The notes under the pieces are model-generated. The model worked only from the letters and a program-made list of their open reading frames with translations, ran no database searches and was not told the DNA's origin. Made by a program: the position numbers and the translations under genes. Shown here in pieces: positions 1 to 7,914 of a stretch of 9,339 nt of DNA. Origin of the DNA: Thermohalobaculum sp039026295. Lineage in GTDB: Bacteria > Pseudomonadota > Alphaproteobacteria > Rhodobacterales > Rhodobacteraceae. The stretch's first letter is position 1. Every line of letters begins with the position of its first letter. Where the stretch lies: positions 1-9,339 of the forward strand of contig JBCCMP010000191.1 in NCBI GenBank assembly GCA_039026295.1, written 5' to 3'.

Positions 1-393
1 CATGATGTCGGGAAGTCGCTGAACCCGGCCATCGATCTCGGCCAGGTCGAAGGTGGTTTTATTCAGGGTGCAGGCTGGCTGATGATGGAGGATCTGGTCT
101 GGGATGAAGCCGGGCGGCTGCGCACCCACGCGCCTTCGACCTATAAGATACCAACCGCTTCGGATCGCCCGCCGGTCATGAACATCGGTCTCTGGTCGAA
201 AGGCCGCAATCGCGAAAAGACGATCCGCCGCTCGAAAGCGGTGGGCGAGCCACCGCTGATGCTGGCGATATCGGCCCTTCATGCGATCTCGGCGGCTGTT
301 GCGGCGGCGGGGGATGGACGCTTCCCGGACCTGGATGCTCCGGCCACGCCGGAACGAGTCTTGCAGGCGCTCGCGTCGGTCGGGTGCGAATGA
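1..393 (+). CDS. xdhB: xanthine dehydrogenase molybdenum-binding (large) subunit, C-terminal part; 5' end outside window
   Basis: This is the last 130 codons of the molybdopterin-binding subunit of bacterial xanthine dehydrogenase, which oxidises hypoxanthine to xanthine and xanthine to urate in the cytoplasm. The frame is open from base 1, so the gene is cut by the window edge, not broken. Family-typical blocks are visible: an N-P-x-x-D-x-G-Q-x-E-G-x-x-x-Q-G segment at the left edge, a Y-K-I-P-T block near base 145, and the K-A-V-G-E-P-P block, whose Glu codon at 247-249 matches the catalytic base of XDH enzymes. The stop TGA (391-393) overlaps the ATG of xdhC as ATGA, which suggests translational coupling. 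Identification as XDH rather than another xanthine-oxidase-family enzyme is supported by the neighbouring xdhC and guaD. Confidence 0.95.
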   Translation, partial: HDVGKSLNPAIDLGQVEGGFIQGAGWLMMEDLVWDEAGRLRTHAPSTYKIPTASDRPPVMNIGLWSKGRNREKTIRRSKAVGEPPLMLAISALHAISAAVAAAGDGRFPDLDAPATPERVLQALASVGCE

Positions 394-1172
394 TCGAACA
401 GGCTGATATTGATGCTGAGGTGGCTGAAGGGGCTGCGGTAATTGCCACGGTGGTGAATGCGGTTGGCTCGACCCCGGCGGATGCAGGAGCGTCCATGGTG
501 ATCTCCACCTCCAGCAGTCGTGGTACGGTAGGTGGTGGAGCGGCAGAGCATCAGACGATCAATGCGGCACGTCAGATGCTATCAGGCGCAGAGCGTGAAC
601 GTCTATTGAGCTTCCCTTTGGGGCCCGACCTCGACCAATGCTGCGGCGGGCGCCTCCAGATCCGGTTGCGCCGCATCGAACCGGGCGAAGATCCCGAAGC
701 GATCGCATCACCGGATCGCCAACCTGTCATCATCTACGGCGCCGGGCATGTTGGCCTCGCGGTGGCCAGAGCCCTTCGGCCGCTTTTCCATGTCACGCTT
801 GTCGGTGCCGGGCACGAAGATCCGCGGGACTGGCCCGCCCACCACACTGTCATCTCACCATTGCCTGAGGCAGAGGCAAATCAGGCCCCGCCCGATGCGA
901 TGCACCTGATAATGACCCATTCGCATGCCGTGGATCTGGAGATCGTTTCTGCCGTTCTGTCCGGTCCGGCGCGTTATTGCGGACTGATCGGGTCGGCGAC
1001 GAAGCGGGCGACGTTCGCGCGGCGTCTGGCAGAACGGGGCTTCGGCGACGCGGACATCTGCCGCCTGATCTGCCCGATAGGTTTGCCCGGTTTGAAAGAC
1101 AAGCGCCCGTCGGCGATTGCCGCGTCCGTTGCGGCTGACCTGCTGATCCGCTCCAAAGACGACCGGCGATGA
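390..1172 (+). CDS. xdhC: xanthine dehydrogenase accessory protein XdhC
   Basis: XdhC binds the molybdenum cofactor, promotes its sulfuration and inserts it into XdhB; it is not part of the final enzyme. From ATG 390 it is 260 residues, normal for the family. The N-terminal XdhC/CoxI domain shows N-A-V-G-S-T-P (23-29), G-x-V-G-G-G-x-x-E (45-53) and the Q-C-C-G-G block (C84, C85). The C-terminal domain has a Rossmann-like G-A-G-H-V-G (117-122), then G-L-I-G-S-x-x-K-R and a P-I-G-L-x-G...K near the end. I chose ATG 390 because it forms an ATGA overlap with the xdhB stop. GTG 384 is an in-frame alternative adding two residues, and neither start has a strong Shine-Dalgarno sequence, as expected for a coupled gene. 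Its stop TGA (1170-1172) overlaps another ATG (1169) that opens a mini-ORF rather than guaD. Confidence 0.95.
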   Translation: MIEQADIDAEVAEGAAVIATVVNAVGSTPADAGASMVISTSSSRGTVGGGAAEHQTINAARQMLSGAERERLLSFPLGPDLDQCCGGRLQIRLRRIEPGEDPEAIASPDRQPVIIYGAGHVGLAVARALRPLFHVTLVGAGHEDPRDWPAHHTVISPLPEAEANQAPPDAMHLIMTHSHAVDLEIVSAVLSGPARYCGLIGSATKRATFARRLAERGFGDADICRLICPIGLPGLKDKRPSAIAASVAADLLIRSKDDRR

Positions 1173-1185
1173 CGCAGGTTCTGCT

Positions 1186-1189
<4 letters not shown>
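1169..1189 (+). other. six-codon mini-ORF (MTQVLL) bridging xdhC and guaD
   Basis: The ATG at 1169 overlaps the xdhC stop as ATGA (1169-1172). Its frame encodes M-T-Q-V-L-L and stops at TGA 1187-1189, which itself overlaps the guaD ATG as ATGA (1186-1189). The peptide is almost the same as the GuaD N-terminus (M-T-Q-V-L-R), as expected from the duplication. It may act as a termination-reinitiation relay passing ribosomes from xdhC to guaD. No function of the peptide is implied, and translation is not shown. Confidence 0.5.
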
Positions 1190-2456
<1,267 letters not shown>

Positions 2457-2469
<13 letters not shown>

Positions 2470-2491
2470 CTTAAGATGCTGGCGCAGTTTT
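2457..2491 (+). terminator. possible weak terminator after guaD
   Basis: GCCAGC (2457-2462) can pair with GCTGGC (2478-2483) across a 15-base loop, followed four bases later by TTTT (2488-2491). The stem has only six pairs, the loop is long, and the hairpin starts inside the guaD coding end, so this is a weak candidate. No better terminator is visible between the two convergent genes. Confidence 0.2.
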
Positions 2492-3842
2492 AGCCCGGCA
2501 CTGTGACCTTGTCCCTCGACGACCAGGGGCCCAACCAAAGCGCCAGTGCGACGGTGCCGCCATAGGCGACCATCGATGCCGCCACGACCGCCAGCGCCGT
2601 CTCAGGCCCCAAAGTGCCCGTTTGTGCCAACGCCCAGAGACCGACGCAGACGATTACCAGTCGAAGCAATGCGCCCGCCACGGGCAGTCGCAGCGTGTCG
2701 AGCCCCTGGCTTGCGAAATAGAGGCAGAGCCCGATCCCGAAGAATCCGTAAACCGGTCCCACCCAGCCAAGATAGGCGGCCCCCGCCGCTGCGATCGCGG
2801 GCTCGTCAGTAAACAATCCCGTCCATAGCCAAGGTGCCAGCGCCAAGACTGCCCCGATCAGGGTAAGAATGCCTCCGGCCAGACCGGTTGCAATCCATCC
2901 CATGCGGATCGCGTCAGCGCGACGCCCTGCGCCGGCCAGCGTCCCGCAGCCCACCATCGCGGCACCGCCGATGCCGAAGACGACCGGGATCAACAAAAGC
3001 TCCAGCCGGGCACCGATCCCGTATCCGGCCAGCCAGTCACGGCCCAGACTGGCAAAAACGCCGGTGACGATCAGCGAATAGCCGATCGTCATGAGGGACT
3101 GGGACCCGGCGAGCAGTCCTTGCCCCAGCAATCGCAGTCCGCCCGGCAGGCGTGTCCAGCCGCCGAGCGACAAGCGCACCTCTCGGTTTTGGCGTGTCAG
3201 CACGAAGCAGATGAACAGAAACCCAGCCATGTAGGCACCGATTGAGGCCCAGGCCGCACCTGAAAGGCCAAGTGGATATCCCATGGCTCGCTGTCCCGCC
3301 AAAAGGGCGAAATGGACCAGCACGACCAGCGCGACGCCCCAGGCGGGTCTGATCATGTCACCCGATCCGCGCAGGGCGCCGGACAGCATGTTGGTCACCC
3401 AGATCAGCATCAATGCCGGAAAGATGACGGCGCCATACTCCAGCGCTGCGTTCAGCACCGGGCCCTCGCCGCCCATGACCCGGAAGATTCCCGCGCCAAA
3501 GACCACCAGTGCCAGCGCTTTCAGGCCTCCGGCTGCCAGCCCGATCACCACGGCCAGCCGCAGGACGGCATTCGCGCGCACCATGTCTCCGGCACCGACC
3601 GCGCGGGCCATGGCACCGCTGACCGCGCCGCCGAATGCGCCTGCCGACAGCATCATCGACAGCATGAAAAGTGGAAAGACGAGCGCGACCCCAGCCAGCG
3701 CGTCCGGGCCCAGACCACCTGCAAACCAGGCCTCTGCGACGATCATCAGCGACTGGATCAGACCCGCGACGACATTTGGCGCGGCGAGGCGCAGCAAGGC
3801 GGGCAGGGGGCGTTCGTTCAGGATCCGCGCGCGCGACGACAT
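2490..3842 (-). CDS. MATE family efflux transporter
   Basis: This is a 450-residue, strongly hydrophobic inner-membrane protein of the multidrug and toxic compound extrusion family, which exports organic cations or metabolites in exchange for Na+ or H+. The length and about twelve hydrophobic segments in two halves fit the family. The first half starts with R-L-A-A-P-N (18-23) and an A-E-A-W-F-A-G-G-L-G block (36-45), the usual position of the D-x-x-x-x-G-x-L-G MATE signature. A second MatE repeat begins after about residue 235. The start ATG at 3842 is supported by a GGAGG about 7 bases upstream on the minus strand. The gene converges with guaD (20 bp between stops) and diverges from the VOC-bicupin gene. 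The substrate cannot be read from the sequence; a link to purines would rest on proximity only. Confidence 0.9.
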   Translation of the reverse strand: MSSRARILNERPLPALLRLAAPNVVAGLIQSLMIVAEAWFAGGLGPDALAGVALVFPLFMLSMMLSAGAFGGAVSGAMARAVGAGDMVRANAVLRLAVVIGLAAGGLKALALVVFGAGIFRVMGGEGPVLNAALEYGAVIFPALMLIWVTNMLSGALRGSGDMIRPAWGVALVVLVHFALLAGQRAMGYPLGLSGAAWASIGAYMAGFLFICFVLTRQNREVRLSLGGWTRLPGGLRLLGQGLLAGSQSLMTIGYSLIVTGVFASLGRDWLAGYGIGARLELLLIPVVFGIGGAAMVGCGTLAGAGRRADAIRMGWIATGLAGGILTLIGAVLALAPWLWTGLFTDEPAIAAAGAAYLGWVGPVYGFFGIGLCLYFASQGLDTLRLPVAGALLRLVIVCVGLWALAQTGTLGPETALAVVAASMVAYGGTVALALWLGPWSSRDKVTVPG

Positions 3843-3995
3843 GGCGGTACCTCCGCTTTCGGGTTCTCGTGGATCACCCGCTCCGTGACCGCATACCGGC
3901 GGGTTATTCCTGCGTCCAGATGTTGCGCGGATTCACCGACCACCGCGCGCTCTTCGCGGGTTGCCTGACCGGCCTCGCTGGGCCAGAACGGTCGC

Positions 3996-5096
3996 ATGGC
4001 TGATGGATCTTTGACGACAAGCTTGCGGCTAGTTCTGCCCTCGCAGGACCTGACCGAGGACATGGGCTTTTTCACGCGCCGCCTCGGTTTTCGATTGGAT
4101 CAGATTTTTCCGGCCGATGACCCCGCGGTGGCGGTGATGTCCGGTCACAGGATGACAATCCGGCTGGATCGCGATCATGACGGTCCGGCGGGTGTGCTGC
4201 ATGTGCTGGCGCCTGATCCCGCCGCCGTTGCGGGGGGAGAAACCAGCCTCACCGCCCCGAATGGCACACGCATCGAGATCCTGCCCGATCACGAGCCGCT
4301 GGAGGTGCCGCCCACAGCGCACCAGTTCGTCGTGCGCCGCCTTCAGGATCAGGCACCCTGGGTGATCGGGCGTGCCGGGATGCATTACCGCGACCTGATC
4401 CCGGACCGCCTGGGCGGATCGATCATTGCCAGCCATATCCGCATTCCCGATGGCGGGCCGGTGCCGGACATGGTCCATTATCACACTGTCGGGTTTCAGC
4501 TGATCTTCTGCTATCGGGGCTGGGTCGATCTGGTCTACGAGGATTACGGGCCACCCTTCCGCCTCTACGCCGGGGACTGCGTGATCCAGCCGCCAGAGAT
4601 CCGGCACCGGGTGCTGGTCGCGTCGGACAATGTCGAGGTCGTCGAGATCGGTGTCCCGGCCGAACACATCACGACCATTGATCACGACATGGAGCTGCCG
4701 AACGGTCCGCCGGACCCCGATCGGCTGTTTCATGGTCAGCAGTTCGTCCACCACCGTGCCGGGGCGGCGGTCTGGGCACCCTGGCGACTGCCGGGATTCG
4801 AGCATCGAGATACCGGCATTGCGGTGGGCACGGGCGGTGTGGCGGGCGTCCAGATTGCGCGGGCAACAGGACCTGTCGACATCGCGTGGCGCCATGACTG
4901 CGATATCCTGTTTGGTTTCGTGATGGAGGGTGCCGTGGATCTGTCGGCAGACGGTCAGGCCACCCGTCGCCTGACGCCGGGCGATGCCTGGGTTATTCCC
5001 CCGGGGATGGCCGTGCAGCTTTCGGAAGCTTCGGCTGATTTTGAACTGTTGGAAGTCTCGCTGCCCGGCACTTTTGAGACCGAGCTGATCGCCTAG
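3996..5096 (+). CDS. glyoxalase/VOC-like domain fused to a bicupin, function unknown
   Basis: The 366-residue protein has three parts. Residues about 8-98 look like one glyoxalase/VOC-type module: an L-R-L-V-L-P-S-Q-D-L strand, then F-F-T-R-R-L-G-F, ending in a G-T-R-I-E-I-L strand. Residues about 140-215 form a first cupin with H161-x-H163, Q168 where many cupins have Glu, and H204 after Q-P-P-E, so a metal site is plausible. Residues about 265-355 form a second cupin with P-G-D and I-P-P-G turns but no second-motif His; only H300 and nearby Asp remain, so it has probably lost the metal. No signal peptide or membrane segment is seen, so it is probably cytosolic. ATG 3996 is the first usable start in frame and keeps the first VOC strand; the Shine-Dalgarno is weak. 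Its TAG stop (5094-5096) overlaps the tag stop on the other strand. A catabolic isomerase, dioxygenase or metabolite-binding role is possible, but I do not recognise the substrate. Confidence 0.85.
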   Translation: MADGSLTTSLRLVLPSQDLTEDMGFFTRRLGFRLDQIFPADDPAVAVMSGHRMTIRLDRDHDGPAGVLHVLAPDPAAVAGGETSLTAPNGTRIEILPDHEPLEVPPTAHQFVVRRLQDQAPWVIGRAGMHYRDLIPDRLGGSIIASHIRIPDGGPVPDMVHYHTVGFQLIFCYRGWVDLVYEDYGPPFRLYAGDCVIQPPEIRHRVLVASDNVEVVEIGVPAEHITTIDHDMELPNGPPDPDRLFHGQQFVHHRAGAAVWAPWRLPGFEHRDTGIAVGTGGVAGVQIARATGPVDIAWRHDCDILFGFVMEGAVDLSADGQATRRLTPGDAWVIPPGMAVQLSEASADFELLEVSLPGTFETELIA

Positions 5097-5707
5097 AAAC
5101 TCACATTTGCACCCTCGGCGGCGCATTCGGCGTGTTGCGCGCAGCCAACCATGTGATCGTTCACCAGACCGCAGGCCTGCATGGCGGCATAGACGATCGT
5201 CGGGCCGCAGAACTTGAAGCCCCGCGCCTTCAGCGCCTTCGACATCTCTTTGCTGATCGCGGTCTGGGCGGGGACATCTGCCATCGTCTCGAACCGGTTC
5301 TGCAGGGGCGCGAAGTCATAGAACTGCCAGAGGAAGCGATCGAAACCCTGCTCTTCCTCAATGTCGAGATAGACCCGCGCATTCGAGATGGTCGCCTCGA
5401 TCTTGCCGCGGTGGCGGACGATGCCCGGATCGGCGAGCAGGCGTTCGATGTCTTTTTCCGTGTAGCGCGCGACCTTCTCGGGATCGAAGTCGTCGAAGGC
5501 TGCCCGGAAGCCATCCCGTTTGCGCAGGATCGTGATCCAGGCGAGCCCGGCCTGAAACCCGTCGAGGATCAGCTTCTCCCAAAGCGCGCGCGAATCGGTT
5601 TCCGGCCGCCCCCATTCGCAGTCGTGATAGGCGACGTAGAGCGGATCGTCACCGGGCCATGAGCAGCGCGTTGGGGCAGGGACAGGATCAGGGACAGCGG
5701 CAGCCAT
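5093..5707 (-). CDS. tag: DNA-3-methyladenine glycosylase I
   Basis: Tag removes N3-methyladenine from alkylated DNA, starting base excision repair. From ATG 5707 it has 204 residues, close to the usual size. The HhH-family glycosylase pattern is plain: R-C-S-W...D-P-L-Y-V-A-Y-H-D-C-E-W-G (14-33), L-D-G-F-Q-A-G-L-A-W (48-57), G-I-V-R-H-R-G-K-I, K-A-L-K-A-R-G-F-K-F, and C-G-L-V-N-D-H-M-V-G-C. The four zinc-snap residues of Tag correspond to C15, H28, H185 and C189. D49 stands where E. coli Tag has the base-contacting Glu38. The frame stays open upstream of ATG 5707, but nothing there resembles Tag, and a GGAG about 8 bases before this ATG supports it. A LexA-type box lies 28 bp upstream, predicting damage-inducible transcription. 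Its stop shares the CTAG palindrome with the convergent VOC-bicupin gene. Confidence 0.96.
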   Translation of the reverse strand: MAAAVPDPVPAPTRCSWPGDDPLYVAYHDCEWGRPETDSRALWEKLILDGFQAGLAWITILRKRDGFRAAFDDFDPEKVARYTEKDIERLLADPGIVRHRGKIEATISNARVYLDIEEEQGFDRFLWQFYDFAPLQNRFETMADVPAQTAISKEMSKALKARGFKFCGPTIVYAAMQACGLVNDHMVGCAQHAECAAEGANVSF

Positions 5708-5735
5708 GTTGTGTCTCCGATTAACGGGATGTTTA

Positions 5736-5750
5736 GAACATAAATAGAAC
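5736..5750 (-). promoter_or_regulatory. LexA (SOS) box, GTTC-N7-GTTC, in the tag/EAL divergent region
   Basis: The minus strand reads GTTCTATTTATGTTC (plus strand GAAC at 5736-5739 and 5747-5750 with exactly seven bases between). This matches the direct-repeat GTTC-N7-GTTC site known for LexA in alphaproteobacteria. It lies 28 bp upstream of tag and 24 bp upstream of the EAL gene's ATG, in the only intergenic space between them, so it could control either or both. The AT-rich spacer includes TAAATA (5741-5746), a possible -10 element for the EAL gene. LexA binding is inferred from the pattern and from the DNA-repair gene beside it. Confidence 0.72.
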
Positions 5751-5774
5751 AAACGTCCGTTGAATTCCATAGCT

Positions 5775-7055
5775 ATGGTCTTGCCAGTGACAGAGCGTTT
5801 CCTCGGGCGTGATGGCCGCGCCGCGCCGACATCCCCGGACAGTGACGCGGCCGCGGGGTCTCCCGGTGCTGTTGTCGCCTTCGGGATCGACAACCTGGCC
5901 GCAATCGAGGAACTGTTCGGAAGCGCGCTTGCTGACGGCATTGAGGAGCAGGTCGCCGAACGACTGCAGCAGCTGCTGCCCATGGGCGCCAGCATGCGGC
6001 GCACGGGCAACCGCAGATTTCTGTTTGATCTGCCGCAATCAACAGAGGCGGCCGCCGCTGCATTGGTGCAGACCGTGCAGGCGGCGCTGGCGGAACATGC
6101 GATGCGCACCCCGATGGGCCCGCTCGCGGTCACGGTATCGGCGGGATGCGCCTGTTCTGATGGTGATGCCGCAATGGCAGATCTCGATCCACCTGCATTG
6201 CACGCGCTGTTGCGGGCGACCCGGGCAGGCGTCGGCAGCTATCGCGTTGCCCGCGATGACAGTGCGTTGCTGGCTTTCCGGCAACGGCTGATGGAGACGT
6301 CTTCTGCCGCACTCGGGGCGGTCGGGACGGACAGCCTGACCCTGGCCTTCCAGCCCGTGGTGCGGTCCGGCGGCACGGACATGATCAGCTTCCATGAATG
6401 TCTTGTCCGGCTGCGGCAGGCAGATGGTGCTCTGCTGAATGCGGGGGCCTTCATGCCAGCGATTGAGCAGCTGGGTCTCGCGCCGATCATCGATCGTCAG
6501 GTCCTGAAGATGTGTCTGGAGACGCTGATCCGCCATCCTGCCGTGCGTCTGTCGGTCAACATTTTCCCGTCGACCATTCAGGACCGGCGCTGGCTGGCCC
6601 TGCTGGAGAATGCTGCACATAGCGACCCGACGCTGATCGAGCGTCTGATTGTGGAAATCACTGAATCCGCGGCGATGCTTGATGTGACGCGGACCCGAAC
6701 ATTCATGGATCGCCTGCGCAGCTTTGGCGTTGCCTTCGCGATCGACGATTTCGGTGCAGGCCATACGGCGTTGGTGTCACTGCGCGATCTCAGGTTCGAC
6801 ATTCTGAAAATCGATCGCCGGATCGTCTGTGGGATCGACACCAATCCGGACAATCGCTTTCTGATGCAGACCCTGATCGGTGTAGCGCGTCATTTTGAAA
6901 TGATGTCGGTGGCGGAGGGTGTCGAAACACATCAAGAGGCGCGCTGCCTCTGTGATCTGGACATCGACTATTTCCAGGGCTTTCGCTTCGGCTCTCCCAG
7001 CCTTCAGCTTCAGCCCACATCTACGCCTATGCCAGCCGCTGCCGCGCAGGCGTGA
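5775..7055 (+). CDS. degenerate GGDEF / EAL domain protein, likely c-di-GMP phosphodiesterase
   Basis: From ATG 5775 the product has 426 residues. Residues about 30-160 resemble a GGDEF fold with its signature lost (G-N-R-R-F at 78-82), so no cyclase activity is expected. Residues about 185-410 form an EAL domain with all expected catalytic positions: E208 in E-C-L-V-R (the EALLR variant), N262, E294 in E-I-T-E-S, D324-D325 in D-D-F-G-A-G, K345, E381 in A-E-G-V-E-T, and Q401-G402. From N262 onward, spacings equal those of the well-studied EAL enzyme RocR, so c-di-GMP hydrolysis to pGpG is predicted. No transmembrane or clear sensor domain is present, so it is probably cytosolic. TTG 5760 is an in-frame alternative start adding five residues; neither start has a clear Shine-Dalgarno sequence. 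It is divergent from tag across the LexA-type box and ends 18 bp from the phaR stop. Confidence 0.9.
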   Translation: MVLPVTERFLGRDGRAAPTSPDSDAAAGSPGAVVAFGIDNLAAIEELFGSALADGIEEQVAERLQQLLPMGASMRRTGNRRFLFDLPQSTEAAAAALVQTVQAALAEHAMRTPMGPLAVTVSAGCACSDGDAAMADLDPPALHALLRATRAGVGSYRVARDDSALLAFRQRLMETSSAALGAVGTDSLTLAFQPVVRSGGTDMISFHECLVRLRQADGALLNAGAFMPAIEQLGLAPIIDRQVLKMCLETLIRHPAVRLSVNIFPSTIQDRRWLALLENAAHSDPTLIERLIVEITESAAMLDVTRTRTFMDRLRSFGVAFAIDDFGAGHTALVSLRDLRFDILKIDRRIVCGIDTNPDNRFLMQTLIGVARHFEMMSVAEGVETHQEARCLCDLDIDYFQGFRFGSPSLQLQPTSTPMPAAAAQA

Positions 7056-7073
7056 GCGTCACTCCCGCGCCGA

Positions 7074-7682
7074 TCAGGTGCTGCGTTTGAGCGCCTCGAT
7101 CTGCGACTGCATGGCTTTCAATTGCTCTTGCATCGCTTCCAGATCGCTGCCCGCATCTTCCTTCGTTTCCGGCTCTGGCTCTGCCGCGGTCCTCGCGGCG
7201 CTTTGTCCGGGTTGGAACGGGTTGAACATCCGCATCGACTGCTCGAAGAATTCCATGTTGGCGCGGGTCATCTGTTCGAAACCCGCCATCGGCGTGCCAG
7301 CGGTGAAGGCGCTGCGCATCTGATCCTGGTTCCTGGCAAAGGCATCCATCGCGGCATCAAGATAGCCCGGCACAACGCCCTGTAAGGGGTCGCCATACAG
7401 CCGGATCAACTCTCGCAGAAAGTTGGTCGGCAGCATGTTCTGGTCCTTGGCTTCCTCTTCGACAATGATCTGCGTCAGGACCGAGCGGGTGATGTCCTCA
7501 CCCGTCTTCGCATCGAAGACGGCAAAGTCCTCGTTATCGCGCACCATCTTCGACAAATCGTCAAGGGTCACATAGCTTGACTTCGCCGTGTTATAGAGTC
7601 GGCGGTTGGCGTATTTCTTGATGACGATCTTGCTGGCCGGTTCCGCGTCTTTGCTTGCCGCCGCGCCCTTTGTTTTTGCCAC
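7074..7682 (-). CDS. phaR: polyhydroxyalkanoate synthesis repressor PhaR
   Basis: PhaR (AniA in rhizobia) binds DNA and PHA polymer and represses PHA granule and metabolism genes until polymer accumulates. From GTG 7682 it has 202 residues. The N-terminal PHB_acc_N DNA-binding domain (about 19-78) shows I-K-K-Y-A-N-R-R-L-Y-N-T, S-Y-V-T-L-D-D-L, D-A-K-T-G-E-D-I-T and V-L-T-Q-I-I. A PHB_acc region (N-M-L-P-T-N-F-L-R-E-L-I...) follows, then a Met/Phe-rich segment, a Pro/Glu/Ala linker and a short C-terminal coiled coil (D-L-E-A-M-Q-E-Q-L...). I prefer GTG 7682 over ATG 7721 because GGGAG sits 7 bases before the GTG, the ATG has no Shine-Dalgarno, and the extra 13 residues carry no family similarity. 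The gene diverges from phaA over a palindrome-rich region, so it probably regulates phaA and itself. Confidence 0.93.
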   Translation of the reverse strand: MAKTKGAAASKDAEPASKIVIKKYANRRLYNTAKSSYVTLDDLSKMVRDNEDFAVFDAKTGEDITRSVLTQIIVEEEAKDQNMLPTNFLRELIRLYGDPLQGVVPGYLDAAMDAFARNQDQMRSAFTAGTPMAGFEQMTRANMEFFEQSMRMFNPFQPGQSAARTAAEPEPETKEDAGSDLEAMQEQLKAMQSQIEALKRST

Positions 7683-7733
7683 AGGACGTCTCCCATTCTT
7701 CCCTGCGACCGAACATTGCATTCATGATGAGAT

Positions 7734-7851
7734 TTGCGCAACTTTTTTGTTGCGCTGCGAAAGCTGCAACGCAGCAAATGCTGCAGTGCCGGTGAAAGCC
7801 GGTTTATTGTGCAGTGCAACAATTTTGCCGCATTGCAGCGACCAACGCTGC
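7734..7851. promoter_or_regulatory. cluster of TGC/GCA palindromes, probable PhaR operators
   Basis: The 232-bp phaR-phaA intergenic region holds several overlapping dyads: GCGCAAC-TTTTTT-GTTGCGC (7736-7755), CTGC-AAC-GCAG (7764-7774), GCAGCA-AA-TGCTGC (7771-7784), TGCA-G-TGCA (7810-7818) and GCAGCG-ACCAA-CGCTGC (7835-7851). TGC-rich sites, in particular CTGC-N3/4-GCAG, are as I recall the sequences bound by PhaR of Paracoccus and Rhodobacter; the 7764-7774 site fits exactly. Position between phaR and phaA implies control of both divergent promoters. I cannot place the promoters reliably. Confidence 0.7.
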
Positions 7852-7914
7852 CATGCAACAAGCGAATCAAGGTCGGGAACGACGACCTGAAACAAGGGAT
7901 GGAAGGACACTGAA

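Noticed and set aside
3876..3904. Inverted repeat ACCCGC...GCGGGT in the 153-bp MATE/VOC-bicupin divergent region
   Set aside because: A 6-bp GC-only stem with a 17-base gap is expected by chance at this GC content, and no linked promoter could be placed. Nothing else is recognised in this intergenic region.
3283..3968. Plus-strand open frames of about 200 residues opposite the MATE gene
   Set aside because: They are low-complexity Ala/Pro/Arg or His/Gln-rich shadows of a membrane-protein gene on the minus strand, with no domains.
4029..5126. Long minus-strand open frame (365 residues) opposite the VOC-bicupin gene
   Set aside because: It is an antisense shadow of a high-GC gene with no recognisable domain, and its composition (His/Arg/Asp-rich) fits reverse-complement reading; the plus strand encodes clear cupin motifs.
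5708..6133. Upstream in-frame extension of tag on the minus strand, which would give a 346-residue protein overlapping the EAL gene
   Set aside because: The extra 142 residues show no glycosylase similarity, lie antisense to the EAL coding region, and ATG 5707 has a good Shine-Dalgarno and normal Tag length.
7056..7073. Terminator between the convergent EAL and phaR genes
   Set aside because: Only a 4-bp GTGA/TCAC hairpin is present and there is no T-run on either strand.
7683..7721. ATG 7721 as the start of phaR
   Set aside because: There is no Shine-Dalgarno before it, the added 13 residues are outside the PhaR family region, and it runs over the GGGAG that correctly spaces the GTG at 7682.
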